From: Lepidodermella squamata
Taxonomy: Eukaryota; Gastrotricha
Reading direction: 5' to 3'
DNA length: 64,000 nt
Assembly (NCBI GenBank): GCA_047495785.1
Contig: JBLDXI010000009.1
Span: forward strand, 4,340,001-4,404,000
Every line of letters begins with the position of its first letter. The first letter of the stretch is position 1. A model generated the notes under the pieces. That model searched no databases and was not told where the DNA came from. It saw only the letters and a list, made by a program, of their open reading frames with translations. The translations under genes were made by a program, and so were the position numbers. Of the stretch, positions 34,968 to 44,979 are shown one piece after another.

Positions 34968-37669
34968 ATGGCGGAAAAATCTGCCGTTTTTGATACTAAT
35001 CAAGACAGTCCTGATGGTGAGGCTAAGGATTCGTGGCCGAGTTTGTTCAAAAATTCAGATAATCACCCTTCACTACTATCGACTTGCAGTTTACGAATTA
35101 GGCGGTTAAGCCTGATTGACCCGTCGGCTTCTGGCAGCCGGCCAAGCTCTTGGGTCACATTTTTTTGCCGTGATAAGGCTAATTCGCTGCCGAGCGATGA
35201 AGAACGGGCAAAGGAACCGCATCGATTACTGTGGAAATTCGACAATCACGTGTTGAAAATGTTTGAAAGCGAGGCTGAAACTGCTGAACCAGTAGTGACC
35301 CTATCCGTAAGTCTTGTATTCCAACCTATAGGAAATCAAGAAAGCAAATAATTTTTTTTATATTTTTAGTGTGATTTTTTAAATTCAAAATTCTTAGAAT
35401 TAGAATGTAGAATTTTGAAATTTTGAGCCTTACAGAATTAGAAAGTTTAGAATTTTAGAATTCATTTTTCAGTTCATTTTCTAAATTGAAATTTTAAATT
35501 TTCAAAAATTAAATGTTTGAAAATTCAAGGCTGTTTTTATTTTTTCGAATAATGTCCCAATTTTTTAATATTTTTTCAATTTTTTGCAGATCGATAAAAT
35601 TCTCAGTGTCGATATTGCGAAGCAGCTAACGCCTAATAAAGCAATGGTCTCCAGTGACTCGTCGTGTTCATCACTCGAAGACCTAATGAACTCAAGCCGT
35701 GATGAAAATGAAGACACTAAGTACCCTGTGCTATTCGAAGGCCGCCTAGCGCACATTTTCGCTCTTCGCACAGCAACTGGCAACTATTTCTGCGGAACGC
35801 CGCCTAGAGCTGAACCTCGCGATAAGTCCAACTGCCTCGAATTTGCTTTATCAATGCGGAAACACGTCGGCCATACCAGAAGCGTGCTATGCCCGTGCGG
35901 TTGCCACCTGAATCCGCATTATATTCGCGAGTATTACGACATGCATGATGCGGATATTATAGGCGCCGGCGAGTTCGGTAGGGTGGTCAAGGCTGTGCGA
36001 AAATCGGATGAGAAAAACGTTGCGGTTAAAGTTGTGAATACAATGAAAAACGAGATTAAAACTCATGCGAGGACGCCGAAGGGTGTTGATCACCCTGGTG
36101 TTGTGCGGCTACTCGATTTCTATTTCACCCCGGATCACGTCTATTGTGTGATGGACTGTCATCGGAAGAAGTAAGTTGGAGGCTATATATCAGATATTTT
36201 TTACTTCAAATCCCAATCTTATTCCTATGTGTCTCAAATTTTCCTAGATTCTCATCCCTATAATCCTATTCCTATTCCTATTCCTATTCCTATTCCTATT
36301 CCTATTCCTATTCCTATTCCTATTCCTATTCCTATTCCTATTCCTATTCCTATTCCTATTCTGATAATTTTTATTTCAAAATTCAATCATTTTATTATAG
36401 TCTGCTGGACCTTCTTCTGGCTCAACCTCAATATTGCTTCGATGAAAGGCGGACGAAATTCGTCGTTCAACAAATCCTATCTGGATTAGGATATCTCCAT
36501 GGAATCTCAATAGTTCATGGTGATTTGAAGGTACACATTTTCTCATCATTTTTATTTTATTTTACTTTGCCAAATTTCAGCCCGAAAATATTTTGGTCGT
36601 TGATGATCATTCTTTTCCTCACCTCGTCATCACCGATTTCGGCTATTTGCGGATAATCAAAGAACGCTGTTTTCAAAAATCTGTCATAGCCGGTTCTCGA
36701 GAATACATTGTAAGGCTAAGAGCTACTTTTTTATAGTTAACCTGATTTTTCTTTTCATTTTCCAGCCTCCTGAAGGTTTTACGACCGATCCTCGTTTCGA
36801 CAAGGCCTTCGACATTTGGTCAGTAGGAGTTATCGCCTACCTCTGCCTGACAGGCGTATTTCCTTACAATCCAGCTGATAATATCGCAAATCAAATTCGA
36901 GAAGAAGAAGTGTTATTCCCGATTGAAATTTGGTCAAATATTTCGCCTCAAGCTCCTCGATTCCTATCCCACATGCTCAATGAAGCTGTTTGGTTTCGAC
37001 TCAGAAGTTGCCATCAAGCTACAAAGCATGAATGGTTACATGAGGTAAGGAAACTTCTTCCTTTTACTATTCCTTTCCTTTCCTTTCCTTTCCTTTCCTT
37101 TCCTTTCCTTTCCTTTCCTTTCCTTTCCTTTCCTTTCCTTTCCTTTCCTTTCCTTTCCTTTCCTTTCCTTTCCTTTCCTTTCCTTTCCTTTCCTTTCCTT
37201 TCCTTTCCTTTCCTTTCCTTTCCTTTCCTTTCCTTTCCTTTCCTTTCCTTTCCTTTCCTTTCCTTTCCTTTCCTTTCCTTTCCTTTCCTTTCCTTTCCTT
37301 TCCTTTCCTTTCCTTTCCTTTCCTTTCCTTTCCTTTCCTTTCCTTTCCTTTCCTTTCCTTTCCTTTCCTTTCCTTTCCTTTCCTTTCCTTTCCTTTCCTA
37401 ATAAATTGATCATTTATTTTTATTAGGACTATGTGAATTGGTGCGATATGAGAGTTTTGGAGGTTCGAGTAGGCAAAGAATCAGAAAACGGCACTGTTCA
37501 TCGATACGTGACTCACGAAGAAGACGACCAGTGGTGGGAACACAGAGTCACCCTCCACCGCCTACCTCCATGGGAAGAAATCGGCTGCAATCTAAACTAT
37601 CGCGATCTGCCCGGTGTTTATGCTAAATGCGAAAAAATGAAAATGAACGAATATTGCGCTGATAATTGA
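34968..37669 (+). CDS. Protein-kinase-D-like Ser/Thr kinase without C1 domains
   Basis: Six exons: 34968-35306, 35590-36170, 36401-36530, 36581-36709, 36766-37044 and 37427-37669 (about 566 residues). A Ser-rich N-terminus leads to a PH-like region (LLWKFDNHVLKMFE ... AHIFALRTATGNYFCGTPPR), then the kinase domain. The kinase has GAGEFGRV (P-loop), VAVKVV (beta-3 Lys), a shortened beta3-alphaC segment, HPGVVRLLDF, catalytic loop VHGDLKPEN, ITDFG, and PPEGF where APE is usual. The stretch FDIWSVGVIAYLCLTGVFPY and the C-terminal tail (DYVNWCDMRVLE, then RYVTHEEDDQWWE) match the PKD/PRKD tail, which identifies the subfamily. PKDs normally carry two diacylglycerol-binding C1 domains before the PH domain and about 900 residues; both C1 domains are absent here. 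HRD is HGD (PKD itself has HCD), so catalysis is still plausible. Confidence 0.8.
36263..36360. repeat. (CTATTC)n microsatellite in kinase intron 2
   Basis: About sixteen near-perfect hexamer copies (CCTATT register) lie in the intron between kinase exons 2 and 3. Their translation as Ile-Pro repeats is an artefact. Confidence 0.95.
37070..37399. repeat. (TTTCC)n pentamer array in kinase intron 5
   Basis: About 66 uninterrupted copies of a 5-bp polypyrimidine unit fill most of the last intron of the kinase gene. Because 5 is not a multiple of 3, all frames stay open on both strands, producing spurious ORFs. Confidence 0.97.
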
Positions 37670-37836
37670 TAAAAAATCCAAAAAAATCAGATGTTTCACC
37701 TCACCATGATATTAAATTAAAATAAAAAAACCTTATTTTTGCCGTTATTTTTATTACAGTAAAAAACATGCGAATAATGTCATTTTAATATTGACTATTT
37801 ACATTGTTCAAGTAATTTCACGCTTGATTGCTCACA

Positions 37837-38235
37837 CTATGGCTGGTTTGACGATTTAGGCTCTTGGAAAAGCCGGCGCGGTTCAGCTCGATCACGTTTA
37901 ATGAACCGTTTACGAGGACAATTACCGCCACAGTAGGGACATTCCCGTTTATTTCGCAGTAATGGACAATCTTTGTTCGACTCGCGGTACTCTGCAGGAT
38001 CCGAGTGCATGACCGAATCTATCTGGCGCGATCCGCTTTTCGCAAGGCAACGCTCGGCGGCCGAACACGCGTGATCGCTGTAGCACTGGCGCAAATTCGG
38101 CTTCGTATTCATCAGAACGCTGTCATCTTGCGAACGCTGGCAGAAATATCGCTTCGGTATCGAGTTGGAAAGTTGAGGCACCGGCGTGTCCTGGTCCGCC
38201 ATTTCTTCGACATCGACTTTGCCGCTGCTCGCCAT
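37837..38235 (-). CDS. Small Cys-rich protein, CGGxC-EPRRLF family, copy 1
   Basis: A single exon encoding 132 residues with no signal peptide or TM. An acidic N-terminus is followed by a conserved core: YFCQRSQDDS, RQCYSDHAC, RCLAKSG, DPAEYRES, KDCPLL and CPYCGGNCPRKRFI, then RDRAEPRRLF near the end. Nine Cys and a basic C-terminal cluster suggest a zinc-binding nuclear protein. The Y-x-C ... C ... C-L-x2-x-G spacing faintly recalls the second zinc finger of nuclear receptors, but this is weak. It is strongly similar to the gene at 42485-42883 and its C-terminal part to the one at 41034-41318. I do not recognise the family. Confidence 0.65.
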   Translation of the reverse strand: MASSGKVDVEEMADQDTPVPQLSNSIPKRYFCQRSQDDSVLMNTKPNLRQCYSDHACSAAERCLAKSGSRQIDSVMHSDPAEYRESNKDCPLLRNKRECPYCGGNCPRKRFIKRDRAEPRRLFQEPKSSNQP

Positions 38236-39989
38236 GAAATGACAGCTGAAAAGTTTGAAATAAATTCAATTTTTTTAATTATTTTTACTAAAATTTAAAA
38301 ATTACCTCGACATTTCCTCATTTTGCCAATTTTCGTGGCACAATCCTCGAGTAATAAAAAAAATGGAACTTAGCCCTGATTTAATGATAAAAATGGCGCA
38401 AAAGTTTTGCAATCGAATTTTCGCAAAATCGATAAAAAAATTTCAATCGCTCAAATTTGTCGTTAGTTTCAAAAATAATTTAAATTGAAAGTTTTGCAGT
38501 TTTCTTTTGTTGTAGCAGTTTACCTGATCCAGAAAAAGCGGCTTTGCCGTTAACCCAAATATGGCAAAAAAAAGTTCTTCCGTAACTTCAGATCTTGGGG
38601 GCAAGAAATTCGGGGAGTATATATTAGCCGGTGGGATTACAGTTAAGGGTGTGTTACCTCATGCGTGTCATGAATTGGGGCTGAGCGACAATAAGCCAAA
38701 TTAGGTCCTAGATAATAGCTGGCCTTGAATCAGCGGTCTTCTCCCACCTATCATTGGCCATGGAAAAGGCGATGAAACTGAATCCGGACCTCATTACGGC
38801 CCTTGGCCCTTGGGGCTGGCTGGTCGCGATCCAAAGGCAAATGCCGCGCATGTCTCAAAATTGTCATTATTTGCGACGCTTGGATTGACAAAGAACACGT
38901 TGCCACGTGAACAACTTAACCGCGTCAAAAAGATATGAAGGATTACTAGATGATTCAAAATTCTAAAAAAATTCTAAAAAAATGCTAAAACTGGATCTGT
39001 AAAGATATTCACAAAACGATATCTCAGGCATTCAAAATGCAAATAAAAAAAATAAAAAATAAAATTTTGTGATGCTGAAAGAAACAGTTTTTTATTAAAA
39101 AGCTCGAATTTTCATACTACTTTCAAGCTCACCTGAATATTACAAATTGACTCAGCTTAGAAGTTGACAGAGGCGCGGTCACGTGGCAGGAATTTTCGTC
39201 TGGGTTTTCGTCGTTAGAAGGATAGCAGCGACGCGTGCGTACAAATGGTAAAGCGATACATGTTGCCGATTGCTGACGCCCAATTTTATCCCATTGCGCT
39301 GTTGTATGGTTGGGACGTTCGCTTAGCCTGTCCCAAGCTTGTTCCAATATGTTCTGAATTGTGCAACAATGAGTTTTTGTAGCGCATAATGCAAGTTTCA
39401 GATGGCAAACACCAGAAACTAGAACGAAATTTAGTTGAAAACTTGTCCGCAAATTTAAAGTGGATTTTACAGTTCCAAGCATAAACCGTGCCATTTGGGG
39501 CAAAACGGCCTCGGAGAAAAAAGACCCCTACATTTTACACATTTTTCCACAATTTCAGTGTGTCATGATTCCGGCCAGAAGCTAAATTAGCTTGAGATAT
39601 GGAGCAAATTAGCCAGGAGATTTCGGGCAAAATCAGGGCAAATACAACGTATTCTTTTTTCAACCGTTGCGAACAAGGTAATTTTTGGAGAATTCTGCCT
39701 TAAAAAATTCACAAAATCACCTGGAATTGAGGTATATATTTTCAAAGGATGTTTCGTAGTATTTTTCTGACAAATTTCAAACTATAGAAACTTTGAAATT
39801 CAGGTAAATTCTAAAATTCAAAACTTTTTCAATTCGTGCAAATTATTTGAAGAAGTTGTTGACGTTGAGAAATTTTTCAAATCGTTAAATAGCCTGATTT
39901 TTCATTTTTATTGCTCATCTGATGGAATAAATTACAGTCAGAGATGAATGAGCGCAAGCCGCCGAAATACAGTTTTTCATACAAACATT
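38236..39989. other. Intergenic region with a coding-like fragment
   Basis: Mostly AT-rich. Between about 38561 and 38890 composition becomes more balanced and two coding-like frames appear. Frame one is 38561-38704 (SDLGGKKFGEYILAGG, VLPHACHELGLSDNK). Frame two, shifted by one, is about 38712-38895 (GLESAVFSHLSLAMEKAM, NPDLITALGPWGW). No family is recognised; it may be a decayed gene or retroelement piece. A minus-strand open frame at 39129-39503 has no support. Confidence 0.3.
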
Positions 39990-40559
39990 TTATTTGCTGG
40001 GAGCAGCACCGGTTTCGACGGCGACCGAGTACGAAAAGTTGTTTGAGGCCGAGTAGCTGCCGCTCTTGTGGCCCTTGCGACCCTTGCCGTGCTTGTTGCC
40101 GCCGAACTTCTTGCCACCGCGGTGATGCTTGTTGCCCTTTTTCTTGTTGTAGCCGCCGAAGGAGCCCGATCGCGAGTACGAGCCGGACATGGATCCGCGC
40201 TGGTGCACGCGCATGAACTTCTTGGTGGAGACCTTGCGCGTGTGCTTGTTCGAGCGGGCCGACACCGACGCGGACACGGACTTGGAGAACGAGGCACGGC
40301 GGTGCTTGCGCCCAGCGGCGAAGGCCTTCTTAGCCGGGCGCTTCTTCATCACGTGCTTCTTCGGCTGCCGGTTGTAGGACACGCTGACGGAGACGCTCTT
40401 CGAGTAGCTCCTCGCCACACCCTTGCCTTTGTTACCACGGCCAGCCTCGACGGTGGTGAAAGCTGTAATCGAAATTGAACATACATTTTGGCTAAAAATT
40501 TGAATAATTTTACCGAGGCCTATGACGGCGACAGCAGCCAAAATTAGGACGGCGCGCAT
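39990..40559 (-). CDS. Secreted basic Gly/Ser/Lys-rich structural-type protein
   Basis: Two exons: 40559-40514 and 40462-39990, with a 51-bp phase-1 intron right after the signal peptide (MRAVLILAAVAVIGL). The mature protein (about 155 residues) is Cys-free and extremely basic. It has blocks of Lys/Arg/His/Gly (GNKHHRGGKKFGG, NKHGKGRKGHKSG) and three alternating Ser/hydrophobic stretches (SYSKSVSVSVSYN, SFSKSVSASVSAR, NFSYSVAVE) that could form beta strands. Exon 2 is strongly GC-biased compared with its AT-rich surroundings, which suggests selection for optimal codons and high expression. A TATA box lies at 40647-40640, and AATAAA overlaps the stop codon. It could be a cuticle, eggshell or silk-like component, or an antimicrobial basic protein. 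No homologous family is recognised. Confidence 0.8.
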   Translation of the reverse strand: MRAVLILAAVAVIGLGKIIQIFSQNVCSISITAFTTVEAGRGNKGKGVARSYSKSVSVSVSYNRQPKKHVMKKRPAKKAFAAGRKHRRASFSKSVSASVSARSNKHTRKVSTKKFMRVHQRGSMSGSYSRSGSFGGYNKKKGNKHHRGGKKFGGNKHGKGRKGHKSGSYSASNNFSYSVAVETGAAPSK

Positions 40560-40639
40560 TCTGGTTAGTTGAATTTGAGGGAAAAGATTAGGTAATATTC
40601 TTTTCAAGTGATGATGCCTTTGGTTGAGATTTGCTCAAT

Positions 40640-40647
40640 CTTTTATA
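40640..40647 (-). promoter_or_regulatory. TATA box of the basic secreted protein gene
   Basis: TATAAAAG on the minus strand about 80 bases upstream of the ATG at 40559, in a position compatible with a short 5' UTR. Such a canonical TATA box fits a highly expressed structural gene. Confidence 0.5.
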
Positions 40648-41033
40648 CAAGGCTGCAATTTTCTGAATCGAAGTTGAATTATCGGAATAATCGGAAATGC
40701 GTAATTCATATTATTTCGAATGGAAATTAATTAAAATGCAATACAAGCTTGACTTAAATTAGCGAATTTTGCTGTCACTTGAAAAAAATTTCGAAAAATT
40801 AGGCGAAATTGTCTTCAGCGTGCAGTGAATCGAGGTTTGTTCTAATTTGATGAATTTCCAGTACGGGGCCATTACCAAGTCTCATACGGCCCAGGCGTGA
40901 CGACGAGTCTGAGTTGAAAAAAGTTGAAAAAAAAAGAAATATTTGGGCTTTATTGCAGATCATCATGTATTTATGAAGCTAAATGAGACGGGTGACACAA
41001 AATATATACATATTCGAATTGAACGAAATTTTT

Positions 41034-41318
41034 TCATTCGTCATGGTCGAAAAGCCGACGCGGTTCGACGCGGTTAGCGCGGGAAATGTAACGACGACGC
41101 GGGCAATTCCCGCCGCATGCCGAACAGCAATGCTGCTGCTTACTGGCGTCACGCTTCGCCGATTTCTCCTGGTTTTCGGCCGCATGGTACTCAATTGTGG
41201 GACATCGGGCGTTTTCCAACGCATTCTTGCGGCATCGAAAGTTGTCACGAACCAGTGAACCGGAACGCGGATGTTCGCTGAAATTCGTCGGCGTTGTCTG
41301 TTGATTATTTTCAGCCAT
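41034..41318 (-). CDS. Small Cys-rich protein, CGGxC-EPRRLF family, copy 2 (short)
   Basis: A single exon of 94 residues without signal peptide. The C-terminal half matches the family signature: CCSACGGNCPRRRYISR, then RVEPRRLF. The N-terminal half keeps FRCRK and a later Cys-Pro but has lost the RQC and RCLAK blocks seen in copies 1 and 3, so it is shorter by about 40 residues. It is probably a diverged or partly deleted paralog. Its frame is intact. Confidence 0.55.
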   Translation of the reverse strand: MAENNQQTTPTNFSEHPRSGSLVRDNFRCRKNALENARCPTIEYHAAENQEKSAKRDASKQQHCCSACGGNCPRRRYISRANRVEPRRLFDHDE

Positions 41319-42484
41319 TTTACAATATTACTAAAAAGGTGAAAAAATAATTGGACATTTTTTTAAATAAAACCTCGACAATTTTGAAGTTGTAAGATTT
41401 TTCAAGCCAATTAGGAATATTTTAAATGATCAGATAAAATCGGTAGAGGTTGAAATAACATTGGAAATAAAACCAAGTGACTGGGCGAAATGAAACTAGA
41501 AAATTGCCATTTTATACACGTCTATAGCATCATATTTTGGTCCTAAGTGAGGACGAAAAGTACTAAATTAACCCTCCAACCTGCAACACAGAAAAGTGTA
41601 ACATTGGCTGTCCATTTTTCTGTTACAATACATTTCGCGAATAATCTACAAAGAAGACTAGACCGGAACGAATCCCGCGCTCTAGTTTCGGGCGATTTCA
41701 GAATTCGGTTTAAGATAAATTTTTTTGGCCTAATTTCGGTCGCTTTCAAAGTATGTAGTTCATTTCAACTTTTCAGCCGGGTGAATTTGTGTTTTGTAAA
41801 CTTCAAAAACCAGCCTAACTTTGGACAAAACACGTTTATTGTGATTTTTTTTTAAATTAACCTTCCGTCTGAAATTCGAACCCTCGGGGCGAATATTCTG
41901 GACCGATAGGTAAATTTTGAGAAATTTCGGAGCTCACCATGATTTTTAAGTAATAGGTTAAGAAACCTCTAAATCTGGACAGCACATTTCCATATGCTAA
42001 TTAGAATAAAATAGAAACGAATAGATATTCAGGGTGTCCAAATTTAAGGACTGATCCGGTGCAGCTAACTGCTTTGAGCCGCATATTCGCTCTATATACG
42101 GCAAAAAATTGAAAATTTGATAGAAATGTTGGCAAGGTGATTCCTGTACATTTTGAAAAGAAATCTATTTCCCCCTAACTTTTAGCAATTTAAGACGCTT
42201 TGGGTTAACTTTTAATAACTGGCGGTACTTTTTGAAGATAACACTCAAAAACCCCGATGGCGTTGGTTCGGTAATTATCGGTGATAATGAACTCAGGTTG
42301 AAACTGAAATTCGGCTGAAATCAATGCTGAGAGGATAGGCATCTTTGGCGATACTAAATTGAGCCTGATAGTGAGACTTTATTGCGGTAGAAAATGAGAG
42401 AAAAATCGGAATTTTACACGCATGAATATATATAAATCTTTTCTTCAACAAATTTAAAGCTCGAATTAATTAGAAAAATTATAA
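41319..42484. other. Intergenic region
   Basis: AT-rich spacer between family copies 2 and 3. Short open frames at 41543-41855 on both strands lack support. An isolated TATTCAGGGTGTCC near 42028 resembles a transposon end, but no matching inverted end was found. Confidence 0.4.
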
Positions 42485-42883
42485 TCAAGGCTGGTTAGGA
42501 TTCAGCTGTTCTTCGAAAAGCCGCCGTGGCTCGATCCGGTCGCGGTTGATGAATCGCTTGCGCCGGCAATCCCCGCCGCAGTAGGTACAATCTCGCCTGT
42601 TGCCGAGCAGCGGACAGTCTTTCATCGAATCGCGGTAATCGGAAGGGTCAGTTTTAAGCATTGAATATTTCTGGCGGGGTTTTCCTTTCGCGAGACACCG
42701 CTGGGCGATGATACACGTGTAGTCGCTGTAGCACTGGCGAACAATAAGATTCAGTAACAGGGCGCTGTCATCTTGCGAACGTTGGCATCGAAATCGCCTC
42801 GCCGTCACGCCTTTTGAACCCAAACGCCGAGGCGTCGATATTTCGGGCTCTGTTTCGAAATTCGCACCGATATTGCTCGCCAT
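42485..42883 (-). CDS. Small Cys-rich protein, CGGxC-EPRRLF family, copy 3
   Basis: A single exon of 132 residues, the same length as copy 1 and colinear with it: FRCQRSQDDSALL, VRQCYSDYTC, QRCLAKGKPRQK, DPSDYRDSMKDCPLLGN, CTYCGGDCRRKRFI and RDRIEPRRLFEEQ. The high identity along the whole core, with different N-termini, indicates purifying selection after duplication. No signal peptide. Possible zinc-binding nuclear or cytosolic protein; function unknown. Confidence 0.65.
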   Translation of the reverse strand: MASNIGANFETEPEISTPRRLGSKGVTARRFRCQRSQDDSALLLNLIVRQCYSDYTCIIAQRCLAKGKPRQKYSMLKTDPSDYRDSMKDCPLLGNRRDCTYCGGDCRRKRFINRDRIEPRRLFEEQLNPNQP

Positions 42884-44979
42884 TTCATTCCTGGGTAAAT
42901 GAAATAGAATATCAGTATTTTTCTAAATTTTCCGAGAATAAAATTTAATTTCTCATTTTAACATAGAGACTGGCATAATTGTTGTCCCGCTTCATGCAAT
43001 TAAGCTATCGAGCTATCATTTGAGTTGAAATGGTAACTGGTTTGGTAATTTTCGGTATTCGACTTGGCCGGACCAAATTTATATGGATTTTTTTATTTCA
43101 TCGACAAGTATGATACATTCCTATTATGGGACAGTAATCGGAAAAAAATAATACGAAAACTCGCATGGTCAGACCTTTCAGCAGTGACACTTCAGCAAAT
43201 AAGAGTCAGCAGTGACTTTTCATCAGTGACACGTTGTCAGTAAATAATTCATAAAAATCAATGCTTAGTGTTAATTTTAATAATCCTCGAGGACAAGTGA
43301 GCAGTGACATTTCATCAGTGACAAATGAGCAAGTGAGCAAAAAGCGAACTTGCACTTTTTGAGCTCAACTTCAATGTAGCATGCACATAGCCCCCTGCTG
43401 AATACGGCTGAAATTCGCCTTTTGGAATGTCTCTGCTGAAATGTCACTGCGCAAATGTCACTGAGATAAAAATAATAAATTTGAAAATATTTAGGATAAA
43501 TAAACTAAAATCACTGCTGACTTTTCACTGATGATTTGATCCTCATTTCCTGTATTGTCACTGAATTGTCACAACAAAAATCGATGTTTGCAAGGTGAAT
43601 TTGTTGGATATGGGCGATAATTTTCCGATCATTCCCATGCAATTATCCGCGATTTCACCGGGGAATTTGAACCCTACCGCAAAAAGCCCCGAAAACCCCG
43701 AAACTAGTTTTGAAATTATCAGTATTTTGCCTGGTTGATAGCCTGTTTCGATTTTTTCTGGGACCATAATCGCAGTTATTTTTTGGGCTAAATCATTTTA
43801 ACGATGATAAGTTGAAAAATTCCAGCGAAAGATTCACTATGGTAGTTTTATAATTAATTTTAGTAAATAATTGCTTACCAGCTCTTGGAAGTCAATAACA
43901 GACTTGCAAGCGACAGATTCTTTGGATACTTTGATGAAGGTTTACAGAGTCGATAGAGATCTATTAAAATTTGGTACAGGCAAAATCTAATGAAAGAATT
44001 ATAATGTGTCTGCATTTTTTTACGGATGGATGCATCACATTATATAATCCATAATCCCAAAATTAATTGTTCCGAAGAAACTCTATTACATGGTCGGGAC
44101 AGTCATCCATTCCGCCTCGTGTGTCCGCCTCGTGTGTATCCGGTCCCGATTTGGGACTCGTCTTTGGATTTTTCGAGTTTGTTTCAAACTTTGCGCGGCT
44201 TGAGTCACGTTAAAGGTTCGCCCCTTGGCTATTATCGAATGCCGGTTCCAGCCAATTATTATTATCGGCCAAATTTCGGCGCCACGCTAAGAGCTGAAAT
44301 CAGGAATTTTAAGTTGAGTCACCTCAGGAATCGAAGAAACAAGCTACATGTTCAGTGACTTGGATGCCGGTATTTAGGCACTTTTAAATTAAACAAAAAT
44401 AGGAACTTTGCCGAAAGCTGTTTGTGAACACTCTGAACGCATGGTCAATATACTGGAACTTGGACAACTGTGTGTTTTTTCATGTTCGTAACCTTTGTCC
44501 GAAACTAGGTCAAACCCATCTAATTGAAACATGTATACCAATTTTGACTTCCGCGAATAATCTGATAATCACGAACCCACGAACAGTAAACACTTTTCTT
44601 CAAATTGACTTTCTTCTGATTCATCTTTTCAGACTGAATCATCAGCGCAACCAGTCCGTCAACGATCGATTTCCTGTTTTCAAATTTCGCCAAGATATAT
44701 AGCTAGGCCGACAATTCGATAAACCGTCTCACAACCTTGGCAACTTTCTTGCGTGGAAGCAACATCTCACTTCTAATTAAAAATTCAACAAAATATTCCT
44801 TTCTCACCAAGATTCTACCACGGCTAGGTTCGAATTAATCAATTCCCCCCTGCGTCCTACGTCATTGTAAACGGACGTAGCCGACTGCAAAAATGGAAAG
44901 CGCAACAAAAAAGGCGTGATTCGTTATTCTTGTGCTGAAAGCTGGCATTATCTAAATTTTCCATACATTGTTCGTTTTG
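42884..44979. other. Intergenic region with a fold-back repeat
   Basis: Contains the fold-back repeat at 43170-43575. The rest is AT-rich. An open frame at 44026-44358 lacks recognisable motifs or splice-supported extension. Confidence 0.45.
43170..43575. repeat. Fold-back repeat with clustered CAGTGAC motifs in opposite orientation
   Basis: The left half carries about five CAGTGAC copies in forward orientation (from 43182, 43209, 43224, 43302 and 43316), often as CAGCAGTGAC or CATCAGTGAC. The right half carries about five in reverse orientation (TCACTG at 43444, 43457, 43511, 43525 and 43557). The longer CAGTGACATTTCA-type context is shared between halves. The layout is that of a fold-back transposon or hairpin-forming satellite. 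It has no coding capacity. Confidence 0.6.

Noticed and set aside
36263-36360. CRISPR-like or protein-coding Ile-Pro repeat
   Set aside because: It is a simple hexamer microsatellite without spacers, located in an intron.
37036-37413. Long open frames on both strands across the TTTCC array
   Set aside because: They are an artefact of a 5-bp repeat without stop codons; the tract is an intron of the kinase gene.
39129-39503. 124-codon minus-strand ORF
   Set aside because: No signal peptide, motif, paralog or splice-supported extension; it does not align with the neighbouring Cys-rich family.
40068-40478. 136-codon plus-strand ORF opposite the basic secreted protein
   Set aside because: It is an antisense shadow of a GC-rich exon; the minus-strand frame has the signal peptide, intron and TATA box.
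44026-44358. 110-codon plus-strand ORF
   Set aside because: It starts with ATG but has no recognisable domain, signal or splice context; the length is compatible with chance.
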